This document shows positions 1-11,700 of a stretch of DNA of 60,000 nt, piece after piece. Every line of letters starts with the position of its first letter. Positions within the stretch are counted from its first letter, which is position 1. The notes under the pieces were generated by a model. The model had not been told where the DNA came from and ran no database searches. It saw only the letters and a list, made by a program, of their open reading frames with translations. The translations under genes were made by a program, and so were the position numbers. This DNA comes from Liolophura sinensis. Its lineage: Eukaryota > Mollusca > Polyplacophora > Chitonida > Chitonidae. The stretch lies in contig NC_088295.1 in NCBI RefSeq assembly GCF_032854445.1, positions 18,713,385 through 18,773,384 on the forward strand, in the 5' to 3' direction.

Positions 1-828
1 AGTTAGTATAGCTGTGTTCAATCCGAGAAACATGAACTGGTCGACTCCCTGGTGAACCCGGCAAAAGAGCTTGACTTTACCCAATGCAATTCAAGTTAGT
101 TAGTTCAACTAATGGTCCCAAGCACACTAGTTTTACCTCAGAGTGGACTTCTGGCTTGGGTGCTGGCGGTCCAGCTTAAGAGAATGTTTAACCTTGCCGA
201 TGTGGTGAAGAGGCTACGAGAATTACGCAAATGTTCAACATCTGCGTACGTGAATATGGATCAAGCATACCTAAAATGTTGCTCATTCCTTTGACGCTAA
301 AACGGAATATTGTGCAAGGAAGACAAACGTGTTACTACTTAGTCTAGTGTTCGAAGCTGACCAATATTGCGTGATAAAAACAAGCAATAGTGAATCTTGC
401 AGGGGGAAATAAAAATGAAAATTGGCCATTTAACTTCTGTTTAGGGGAATTTATAGACAGATAGATATAATATTATTGGCGTTTCATTCATTGGAATGAT
501 TCACGCCAAAGCAGTACAATAGCATCAATTGCAGATCATTTCAAAAAGCACAAAAGGAAGACACAGAAAAAACAGTTCGTAACAACAGGACACAAACGCA
601 ACTGGACTAAACAAGAAACATGCAAAGTGACATTTTGATCATGCCAACAAATCATAACACACACCATTATACACAAGCAACATTTCATGCAAAAAAGAAA
701 TCAAAACAAGATTACAGCTCATGATAAAACGCACAAGTAGCTTAAACCAAAAGCATGTAGAGAGTGATTATGGCCCTGCGACAGAACATCACAAGAAACA
801 TTGTACACCACCAGTATCTCCCAAAAAA
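1..828. other. No gene recognised
   Basis: AT-rich sequence with only short open frames on both strands (for example 112-294 and 721-945). None shows domain motifs, coding-like composition or splice-site context. I see no RNA gene and no clear repeat here. Confidence 0.5.
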
Positions 829-1649
829 TCAAAATCTAGGCCAACTGACCATGTAGTTTCCAAGTGCTTGGAACGCTTTTTGCACGTTTCTTACCGGCTT
901 AAGCACAGATTCCATACACAGTCTACGCACCCCTGCACAAATTAGATCATTAAGAAGTTTAGTTCTTTGGGTTGTAAACCTGTTACATTTAAACAAAAAA
1001 TGTTCAACAATTTCTTCAACAAGACAACTTTGACATAGGTTCGAATGACGTAATTTAAACCTGTGGAGATACGAATTTAATAGGATATGGCCTGTTTGTA
1101 AATTATAAAACATAACTTCGGCTCTACGCGATGGGAATGTTAACAAACGAGAGGAAACTCTGGGTTTGAATTGAAAAAAGAACCCTCCTTTCCCAGAGGT
1201 TTCGCACTGACACTGACTGCCAGAGACCAAATAAACTGCATGTTGCTAAAAATTTCTGATGATGTAAAGCTAATATTTCGGGTAACACTAGTGCTAGCAA
1301 GAGCTTATTTTACTAGGAATTGCTCATTTCCAGCTATGCCTGCATGTCCTGGGATCCAACCAAGTCAGATACTAACTCCTTTAAAATGTAGCACTGTACA
1401 CCTATGTAAAACCTCTAAAACCACCGATGAGGGTACACTCCAACTGAAGTTTCTTACGGCTTGGAAAGCACTTAAAGAATCCGTAAAAATAACAACGTTA
1501 TTCGGATTAAAGTCCAGCACAAAATACAGGGATGTTAAAATAGCCATAAGTTCAGTAGGATACAAAATGCTGCCCCCACTTTGGCACCCTGGACATTTGG
1601 ATGTATCAGTGTAAGTATTCAGTGTCTGAAATTTTCGCAGACGTAACAT
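829..1649 (-). mobile_element. Non-LTR retrotransposon fragment: RNase H and C-terminal zinc motif
   Basis: Reading on the minus strand from 1649, the translation shows an RNase H domain: YTD near the start, then ELMAIL, then FTDSLSAF, which supply the acidic catalytic residues. An in-frame TGA at 1365-1367 interrupts it, and the same frame resumes with WIPGHAGIAGNE, the typical final RNase H block. After a further frame break, frame 829-1230 holds the C-terminal cysteine-histidine segment (LQTGHILLNSYLHRF, then CQSC...EHFLFKC) of Jockey/I-type LINE proteins. The reverse transcriptase is missing, so this is a 3' remnant and not active. Confidence 0.8.
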
Positions 1650-2465
1650 TTACAGGATCAGATTTCTTAATTACACTTTGAAGATCAAATGAAATGTGTG
1701 TGTAAGTGCGGGGGGGGGGGGTGCAAGTGCCAAGGTGGATGGTGAGGTACAGAGATTTTTTGAAGGCAACTTGTGTTACAGCCCGAACGTTCAGTTATAT
1801 CCTGGCCTCTGAGATTAAATGACTTTACTTCTTGTGAACATTTAAAATGCTATCATATTCACAAGTGTTACAAAATTTTGTAGTAGAAGCCAAGTAAATA
1901 GACATTGCAAGGGCCACCAGCGGGAATTATGTCGTGTTTCGTGTGTTCGTTCTGAAGGCGCTGATCGAAGTCCTCTGAGATACGACAGAGATAATGTTGA
2001 AATCATCGTTCAAACATGAACGTCAAACATCCAATAAATTAATGTTGCACAGTTCATTCCCTATATGTCAAACCACCGCCTGTTTGTAGGCTGACCACGT
2101 CGTTCAATCAAATTGCTTTGATTGCTTAGTAAATAAGTGCATCAAAAGATTCTGTTCATTCGTGTTCACGGTAAGTTGGTTGTGATAAAAATAAATTCTA
2201 CTTATGAAATAGGTAAACATAGAAGGCCAGGGTAACGTGTAGCGTTATGAGCATATTCAGAATTGTTGGTCAAGCCCTTGTGGGATGTGTATTTTGTGTT
2301 GCTTTGATTCAAAGAACTGAACAAATAATTGTAGCAATGGCACAGGCGATAAAATGATTTGCAAGGAATTGTACTACTTCAACCAGGGTCCCCTAGCATC
2401 AAAACACATCCCACTTTTCATTTGTGTATACAGCATAAATTAATACAGCCGTACCTAATCGCTCG
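1650..2465. other. No gene recognised; one poly-G tract
   Basis: No coding region was supported. A run of ten or more G lies near 1710. The remainder is AT-rich without visible tandem structure. It separates the LINE remnant from the Penelope-like element. Confidence 0.45.
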
Positions 2466-4435
2466 ATGACAAACACACATGATTTGCTAAATGTGTATGT
2501 TCCACCTCACATTGTACGTTTGTGTCAAGACATATCGTATTTTCGATTGTATCGCCCTGTAACTACAATTGAAACTCAACACGATCGACTCTTTCTGAAG
2601 ATAAAGTATTTAGACAAAGGCCTTGATTTAATTAACCTACCACACATCTTTAATGAACCTGATGTTCGTAGTGTTGTGCCTAATTATTTTAATATCCAAG
2701 AGCCACCTTGCATATCCAATGAGTATACAAAGCCTATCGCTTCCAAAATTTTCAATTATTTCCAGGCCATCAAGAGTTCGATTTGGCGACGTATACTTCT
2801 GGCGGCTATAGTTGTGATTGTGAATCCTCAGTTTTTATCTACGACAAATGTTAACATGTCCTGACTGGTGACCTTAATATTATTAAGAATCGTGATCTAA
2901 GGAATCTCTTTGTGTAAGGTCCTAAGTATAGAGAAAAGACAAATGTCAACATTCGATCTAACATCCAAAATATCATCTCGGCGCTTAAGGAATGTGTTAA
3001 AAATGGTCAAAACGGGAGAAAGTGGGTTCTGCGGTACTTAACGGTTGGCTTGAGATTGTCAAAAAGAAGGTTAGTTAAGCTATACACCGTCTAGACATTG
3101 ATGCTCTACCTAAAGTTAAACAGGTTCTGAAGGATCCCACTGTGCAAGAAACACTTGCTGACCTTCATAGTAAATTTGTCGTCACTGTAGCAGACAAGGC
3201 TCCTAATAATGTCATCTTTATTTGCAAGAACTATTAGCATCAAATTCTTGTTCAAGAGCTATGTACATCTACAACAACACCCACGTATTCTGCTACTGCT
3301 TGTACTCTGGAGGAATTATTTAATAAACACAAAACCTTTCTTAAAGAAAGGCGCATAAATATACCCACCCGTCATATAGAAATAACACAACTTTACTGGA
3401 TTCCTAAAATGCATAAATCCCCATACAAGGCTCGATTTATTGCGGGCTCAAGAAGTTTTACCACCAAACTCTTGTCAACCCTACTTACGAGAGCGTTACA
3501 AGAAGTAAAGTCATTTTGGAATAAGTATTGTTGTGCCATAACAAAAAACTCAGGTGTCAACTGCATGTGGATTCTTAACAACTACAAACGTCTTACAGAA
3601 GAACTTGATGCTCATATGCATATACCGTACAAAGACGTATCCACATGGGATTTCTCTGCTCTCCATACTACGAATTCTCACAAAGATCTTATTGAATGGA
3701 TATCGTCGTTAATTGTCTCGGTATTTACTAAAACAGGTCACCGTTACATTAACGTCCGAAGCAATAAGGCTTTCTTTAGTTCTACTATTTATAAAGGTTA
3801 CCACTCCTGGGATACCGTTCACCAACCTTGCATAGGTATTCCAATGAGTACCAATTTTTCGCCTCTTTTGGCAGACCTACGCCTGTTTTCATATGAATAC
3901 GACTATATGCAGAAAGTAATTCAAAGAAATATCTTTAAAGCGCGATCCTTTTCATTTACCAAGCGGTATATTGATGATCTACTGGCGTTAAATAACCCCT
4001 ATATTGCTGAAGAGGTGAAGGAAATCTATCCGCCTTCATTGGATTTAAAGGAGACAACAGATAGTCCTGATGGTACATCTTATTTGGATCTATATCTGTA
4101 CAAAGACGAACAAGGTCTCCTTTCACGCCGCTTTTATGACAAAACGGATAATTTCAACTTTGATATTGTAAATTATCCTTATTTGGATAGCAATATACCA
4201 AAGAGTCCTGCATATGGCGTATACACATCTCGCCTTGTAGTATTTGTCAGATCTTGCGTAAATTGTAATGGCTTTAATCTGCGTCACAAGCTGTTTGTTC
4301 AAAAACTAGTTTGTCAAGGATACCCTATCAAACGCCTTCATTCTAAGTTTCTCATATATTACAATGAGTATAACACTCTCGTCGGCAGGTATGGACAGAG
4401 CGTTCAGAATCTCTGGTGATCTGCATTGTGATCAA
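2466..4435 (+). mobile_element. Penelope-like retroelement, copy 1 (reverse transcriptase)
   Basis: Frame 3409-4419 (336 aa) encodes the core of a Penelope-type reverse transcriptase. It has MHKSPYKARFIAGS (fingers), DFSALHTT (usually DFSxLYTxxPH), GIPMSTNFSPLLADL (usually GIPMGTNxAP) and the catalytic YIDDLL at 3967-3984, then a thumb ending KRLHSKFL...YGQSVQNLW. Upstream frame 2466-2864 and shifted pieces to 3400 (GDLNIIKN, VADKAPNNVIF) are the N-terminal part of the same protein, broken by stops and frameshifts. A GIY-YIG endonuclease was not seen. The G to S change in GIPMGT and the broken N-terminus indicate an inactive copy. Copies at 9026-10075 and 21770-22050 share the C-terminus. Confidence 0.8.
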
Positions 4436-4599
4436 CCAAATAGACGGAAAAGCTATTTAAAGCTCTATCGCGTACATAGTATTTAACAACATAGATGGCG
4501 CTGGTTGCCGAGTGTAACCGTCTGTCTTACAGACAGCTTTTACACAGACCAGCATGTCATGTGTAACATCATAGATGGCGCCTCTTGTAGTGTGAGATC

Positions 4600-5095
4600 T
4601 ATACATATTAATGGGAAAGGTGTAATCGACCGTTACTTTTGAATCACAATCTGTTCGGTTAAGGTCTGTAACGCTCGTTATTTTCGAACTGTATCTAATA
4701 CCGCTTAACCTGGAGCTAGAAGCCGTAAAGGTAGCCATTCTCATCACATCTGCTAGATGCCTTTATGAACAGTTGCAATCAAAGCGCGACTGAGATACTT
4801 TGTTTAATTGTTATTTGACCTGGAACCCATCCATGGGCTACGAATTTGTACTTTGATATGGAATTCATGCCTTGAATATCCACTGTCTGCCCGGCATTAG
4901 TGAAAACTGGAGACCGCTTCTCTCTTGTGTGTTACCGGCTTTATTTCCTATTTGTATAATTTTTTTACATAACTGTGTCTTTGGGAGCTAGTGTTAAACT
5001 TCGTTTTAAAAATGGATCTTGCTATTATCGACCTGGAACGCCCTTTACGGACTACGAATGGTATATGAATGTCGGACATGACGCTTATATTTCAC
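4600..5095 (+). repeat. Dispersed repeat R, copy 1
   Basis: This stretch resembles 49805-50030 on the same strand and 44188-44545 in reverse complement. Shared landmarks are 'tttgatatggaattcatgcc', 'cactgtctgcccggcat', 'gaccgcttctctcttgtg' and 'tacggactac'. The part at 4660-4800 also resembles sequence after the end of Penelope-like copy 3 (around 21950-22050), so it may be the 3' end of copy 1. It ends about 125 bases before the first recognised exon of receptor A. A frame reading GTPFTDYEWYMNVG is visible near its end. Confidence 0.6.
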
Positions 5096-5219
5096 AACCA
5101 GTCGGTGAGATTAGCAGAGCGTTAAGCATTAATTAACTAAATCAATAAATTTATTATTCCAAGTTAACATTTCCTAAATAAACTGTGGAATTAGCTAGGC
5201 ATGACAATCTACTTTTCAG

Positions 5220-5793
5220 GAGTGGTTTTACACACGGGAACCAGGCGGAGGGGTCATTTCTTCAGATGTACACGCACACCCTTGTACTGACTTTTAAGTG
5301 GATCACACTGGACTTTACCCGACCAGAAAGTGACGTTGTATCACGTGAGTTTCTCTGCGAGCTGGTTGACAAGCATACATATATAATCATGTCCTCGGCA
5401 TTTTCATGACTCATGACTCATATAGTAAATAAAAGCCTTGAATTAATGGAAAGGTGTGCAGTTTACCACGGTATTTGTACGGATAAATTTACGTTTTCCT
5501 CATTGTTGCCTTCGCTGTGGCAGATATTTGCACATCTGATGGGTATATGAAATATATTATTTTCGTAGTTAGCAAAGTGTTACAAGAGAATATCACAGCT
5601 CTGGTCACCACACTGAGATGTCCACAGATAAGGATGGTGTCCGCCATGACAGAAGATCCTTGCCCTTCCCTCACAGCTGAGAAGTTCACTCTTCGTCTGA
5701 TTCCGGAGAATAATAATGTGCCCGCAGTTCTGGTAGACCTTGTCAAGGCCGCAGGAAGAAAATACATATATTTAAAATTTGGGAACAGAGTTG
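5220..5793 (+). CDS. Receptor A, amino-terminal-domain exons (5220-5344 and 5569-5793)
   Basis: The first exon begins after 'ttttcag' and reads GVVLHTGT, matching GLILDEDI of receptor B. It then needs a frame shift inside 'aggggt' to continue as VLTFKWITLDFTRPESDVVS, matching the receptor B exon end. It exits in phase 1 at gtgagt (5345). The second exon enters with two bases after 'ttcgtag' and reads ENITALVTTLRCPQ, then VSAMTED. Compared with receptor B and C (FQIPHLSVDLDP and FHIPHLSVDLDP) it lacks 12 residues in frame. It exits in phase 1 at 5793. Confidence 0.75.
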
Positions 5794-8700
5794 GTAAGGA
5801 ACCGAGAATGAATTTCCGTCATTAGGTTTATCAAAACAAATTTGTGTTAGTTTTGTTTGTAGATATTGAAATTTTATTGGCTTTAAAATATATATGCGAC
5901 TCTCCGTTTTTCTAAAGCTCTAGATTAGCATTTATTTGTCATGGAGATTATTTCTTATTGCTGTAAATATATTGTGCTTTGAAATTTCATATCTTTCCAG
6001 ATAATTAGCGTCCAAAAATGTGATTGTTTATTGTAATGTTTTTAATGTTTTTAGCCCATTGAAACCAGTGGTGAGATATATTAATTTCAGATTGTCCTGC
6101 GAATGTAGCGCAAATTGTTTTATAAAATGATAGTCAAATTATTAAAGAAATCTGTTTGAACCGCAAATAATCATGTAATTTGCATGTGCTTGTCAAAACT
6201 GTCATGCAGCGTACATGGGTAATTCTCTGTCTTTATTCAAATCCTAGGGTAAGGGAGCAATGGCTGCTTGAACTCTCCTCCGCCGGGATCCACGTACTTT
6301 ACAACTGGTAGTACAGCGTACTACGATGAAAATCACCCCTATTTGGTTTTCCGACAATAAAGGGGAGGTTAACCTTTATTTTCGTCTGCTTATATAAACC
6401 TTTACAGCTACAATGTTAAGGTTTACTTGTTTTAAGTTAAATAGACAAAGTGGAACTTCATGGAATTAACGGTTTCTTGGTTAAATGTCACATTTAGAAT
6501 GCAAATGATGGAGCGGAGAAAAGCGATTCAGATGTCCATGAACGAAATGTTCTATATTGTAGGCAGGAGTGAAGCTTGTATGCCGCTAACCTCATTGTCG
6601 TGATTTCCCACCTCGATACGCCTCCGAACTCGTCACGCCTAATGAAGCTATGTGGATACAGCAACTGTGTACTGGCGAAACCAGGCGTGGCGCAGACATG
6701 TAGTACCGCAGGCCTCCCAATTACGACATCAAATGAAGATCTCACGGTGCGTTTCTCTGATCAAAAGCCCCTTATCAACCAGAGCATGCAAGTTTTTTCT
6801 AAGTTGTATGAGGATTGAATGAAGGTTTTTATGAAGCTGAATTGTAAAGTTGTGTAATTTCCGCAACTGAACTGATATTAATTGATTTATTTATTTAAAT
6901 GGCGTTTTACGCCGTACTCAAAAATACTTCACTTATACGACGGCTGCCAGCATTATGGTTGGAGGAAACAGAGCAGAGCCCGGGGGAAACCCACAACCAT
7001 CTACAGATGGCTGGCAGACCTTCCCACATACGGCTGGAGAAGAAGCCAGCATGAGTTTGACTTAAACTCACAGCGACCGCATTGGTGAGAGGCATCTGGC
7101 TCATTGCGCCGCGTTGGCTGCTACCCACCTCGGCCACAGATGCCTCCAGTAAACGACACCGAGTTTCTAGTTGAAACCTGTAAGAAAACATTCGACAACT
7201 GGATTCGTCATTCAATTTAGCAGAAGGAGAATGAAGTGTCCACTAGCCTCATGTAGCCGAACTCTTTCACTAAGAACACCAACATTTTTGATCGTTTTAG
7301 GTTTTAGAAAGGCGACTCACCCGGGCAACCTTGATACTATATCTGGCGTTTAGTGTCTTTCGAATGAGGACACGAGACGGAAGACCAGCGAGTATTCAGT
7401 ATACTAGCCACAGGATTTTTCAGAAGGTCGTGGTGTTTTGGAGGCGTTAAAACTGGTAATAACAATGAGAACACTCTCTGGTCTATTTCTGGTAGAAAAC
7501 ATGTCTTTTCAAGTTGGTGTAATGTAGTGGTTTAAAATTCTGTAATCAAAAAATAATCTACTTCTGGTAGAAAACATGTCTTTTCAAGTTGGTGTAATGT
7601 AGTTGTTTAAAATTCTGTAATCAAAAAATACATAAAAATTTCATCGATATTTAGTCCACAGTTTGTTGTTGGAAGAAGCAAGGAAAGAACTGTTAAAAGT
7701 TGTAAACTTCGTGGAAGACCATTCTCACTGATGGACAGTAGATTTGTATGTGTAGAGTGTTGAAGAAATAAAGCAATTTATAAGAGCTTACAATTAAGAT
7801 TAGAAAATTGTTTATCGTGATGCCACACCGAAGTGCTCTAGCTCGTGGAATAGTGCTCATGCGTTTTGGCCCAAAAGTTATGTACACGAGGTACTAAGTA
7901 TTAGACGTATTCAAACGGATTTCTGTAAAAATGGTTTCTGTAAGGCTGAAGATACAAGCAAAATATGGTGTAGGTGATAAAAACATAAACACTTTGAACC
8001 AAATTACTGCAAAATTCGTCTTTTCTTTCAAGGTATGTAGTGTAACAAATTCCTGTTTATGTCAAGCGGGCACCACGGAGTACAATCTCTACACCGTACC
8101 AGTCGGTCTTTACACGGAGATTAGACCCATGGGTAACTGGACAGAGAACAAGGGGCTTACTGTAGATTGGGCGTGGCAACATATCACCAAGCTCTTTCGA
8201 AGTAAGCTGACCGACTTTGGCGGAGTCAACTTACGCATTGCTGTTGACAAGGTATGTCAAAGATATTGAAATGACATCAACCTTCTATGAGATTTATGGT
8301 ACTTAACATGGGTTGTTCAGCTAATCATTATATTCTAACATTCCTTACACCTTATTCCTACCTAGGAGTCACATCCGTACGTAAACCGCAGTGAGTCTGG
8401 CAATAACTCGTACCACGGAATGATGGTTGACATGCTGGAGGATTTGGCGAAGGAGCTCAACTTCCGGTAATGGTAATAAAACATGTCGAGTTTGTAGTAA
8501 AGCAGACCAAATGCTCTCGTGAAAAGCGCTTGCCACGTCTAAAATGCGGAGGCTTAAGCCTCATACAATCAAAACTGGTACCTCGGACGAGAACTCTGGT
8601 AAAGCGTCCGCTTTGGGAGCGGTAGATCCAGGACCAATCCTGGGTCGGGTCACACCTAAGACTTTAAAAGAGGAAGTTGTATCTTCCTTGCTACAAGTGA

Positions 8701-11700
8701 ACAGTGTAACGACGGGTTTACCCCTTTTCGGTATAATTGGTCGGGCGAGGCCTCTTACTTGCCCTCGGTAAGTCGTCTCAGTGAAGCAGCACTAGATAAA
8801 AGAGAGCTGGAAATGAGTCCTGCAGCGAGGAAGCACATTACAAGTACATGCATTTTAAGGACTCTTTCGTCGAGGAATTGTTAAGTACGACGTTAAAACC
8901 TAAGAACTCACTCTGACGAGAGCTCAATTATGGTGTATCTATGCGTTGAAGAAGACATTCGTGTGCAACTCTTCATATATCCTAAGTGGCTATCTAATTC
9001 AACACGATGAATATAAGACCCTTAATCCCGGGTTAAGCAGAATTAGACACAGTGATGAAGCAAAGAGCCAGAGATTCTGAACGCCTTATCCATATTTACT
9101 TACAAGGGAATTATACTCATTGCAAAGCTTAAGAAACTTTGAGTGAAGGCGTTTGATGGAATAACCTTGACACACTAGTTTTTGCAGTAATAAAACGTGA
9201 CGTTGATTGAAATCGTCACACAACACACAGGATCTAGCAAATGTTACAAGGCTAGAAATGTACATGTCATATGCAGGACTCTCCGGTATATTGCAATCCT
9301 TTAAGGGATATTTTACAATGTCAAAACTGAAACTATCCCTCTTATCGTATAGCCTACGAGAGAAGAAACCGTTTTGGTCTCTGCGCAAATATAGATCCAG
9401 ATAAGATGTACCATCTGCAGAGTCTGTGGTTTCCTATAAATCCAGCTAAGATGGGTAAATATCTTTCATAGCCTGTGCTATATATGGATTGTTTAAAGCT
9501 ATCACATCATCAGTATACTGTTTAGGGAATGAGAAAAATCGGGCCTGGTGAGGATTACTCTATGATTGTTGCTGCATATAGTCGTGTTCATACGAGAACA
9601 GGTTTTGGTCGGCCGAGATGGGGCACAATTTGTACCCATCGGAATACCTATACAATGTTGATATATGGTTTGCCTGAATTTCACAAAGATGTTATTAATG
9701 AGAAATTCAAGCATCTCGATGAAGATCGAAACATCCCAAGAATGGTAACCTTTGAATGTAGTGGAACTGAAGAAGGCTTTGTTGCCTGTGACGTAAATAT
9801 AGCGTCGACCTTGTCTTTTAAACACCGAAATAATCAGTGATTGATTCAGAATTCTGTCTATTAAATCGGTGTGGGGAATAGTAGTATAGATAGTGGAGAA
9901 ATCTCAAGTAGATATGTCCTTATACGATATGTGAATTTGAGCGTTTAGTTCTTTAGTGAGATATTTAGAGTGTTTAAGTATCCAGATATAGTTGGCGCCA
10001 GAACTAGTACTGACCAAGATACACATACCTTTTGACATACAGTAGAATTTCTCCACAAATCTTCACATACGCGGGCAAGAAACTACTGTATACCTTTTTT
10101 GCGTTTCTTAAAGAATAAAGATATAAAGAATATCATGTCAGCTTGAAAAGCCTGACGGATATAGTTACAGTTAGCGGTGTAAGACCAATGTTGAAGTTGT
10201 CTATATGCTTCTGTCCGTTGTAAAGAGGCACAGGTAGGCCTTTTGAGTAATTCTAGACCAGAGACATCTAATATATTGCAGTTAACACCAATTCTTTTTA
10301 AGCATTTGCATGAACAAATAAAAGGAATAAAAACCCTAACTGGGGTAAATTGGCAAGAGGCCATATTTTTTACTCTCTACGCTGTACGTCTTGAATTATA
10401 TTTGTTACTCCGACATTTTCCATTATTTGGGATCTCACAGCTGTTTTATGTATTGCTTCATTCCTACTGCTTATTCCGTAAACAGACAGCTATTGCCACC
10501 GTTGGTGGAGTAATATTTGTTATTGCACTGGACTTTCGTGAATCATTTTTTAAACTAGCTGTATTTTGTTGACACTGTTGAGATTATTTTGTCAAGTGTT
10601 TGTTCACTGGTATTTGTGATTAATTAAACGTACCAATTTTACCAATTAACTTTGGACTGTTCAATTTCCTGATAAGAGTAGACACATCTGTATGATTAGT
10701 TGACACCGGAGGGAGTCTACTAGGAAGTGCTGAGGCACTCTGAAACTTAGACGTATTCCCTGCTGGCATGCTGTTTTAAGTAGGCCTATGTCTTCAATTG
10801 ACTTGGACTAAGTATAATTGATGTACGGGCATGTGCTGTTATCAGATACACTTTCGTGGAGGCAGGTGATGGGTTTTACGGTGCCAAACGGGCTGATGGT
10901 TTGTGGTCCGGTACGGTTGGCCTGGTAGTCAGAGGGGTAAGTGTAAGTGAAAAATATGCTTTTCTCCTAACGTATCCCTCCAATTTTGTTGAATGATGTT
11001 TTTCGGTTGACCACCTGACCTTTAATTTTGACACTTTGCTTACTGATCGCATTCTGTTTTAGGAAGCTGACTTTGGTGCAGTTCCTTTCACAGTTACCAA
11101 GGAGCGAAGTGAGGCTGTAGATTTCACGACCCCATTTCAACAGGAGAGCTTGTCAATTATTATGGCAGCGCCCAAAGAGACCCCCAATCAGTTCCAGTTT
11201 CTCAAACCTTTTAACTTTGATGTTTGGTTATCACTGATAGCTGCTCTTCTAATTGCTAGTGTGGGACTAGTCTTTATAAGTCTTAAAAGCCCGACCCAGA
11301 TACAGCACGAAGCGAACATCCTACATGTCGAGCTGGAGAGAAGTGTTCTAGAAAATATATTTTTGATAATCAGTTCTTACTTCGAGCAAGGTTTGTATAA
11401 ACGTGAAGCAGGTGCAGCATAAAAAGATACCATCATCGTCATCAGTTTGGATGAAATACGACAAGGTCAAGATTTACTTTGCGGTCGCCTGTGTATAGAT
11501 TGACAAGGAGACATTACTACTGTTCAAGAACAATCATATTCTCGTCCTATTAAACCTGACATTGATACATTTTATCTGACAGGACCAACTTTCTACCCGA
11601 CTTCAGTGTCGGGCCGGTGTTTGCTGAGTTTCTGGTTTGTCTTCACGATCCTCACCATGGCTATGTACACGGCTCACCTAGCGGCTGTGTTAACTGTGTC

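Noticed and set aside
10243-10572. 109-residue hydrophobic open frame
   Set aside because: Leucine- and phenylalanine-rich composition is expected from AT-rich DNA; no start context, family or splice partner, and it abuts a decayed Penelope-like copy.
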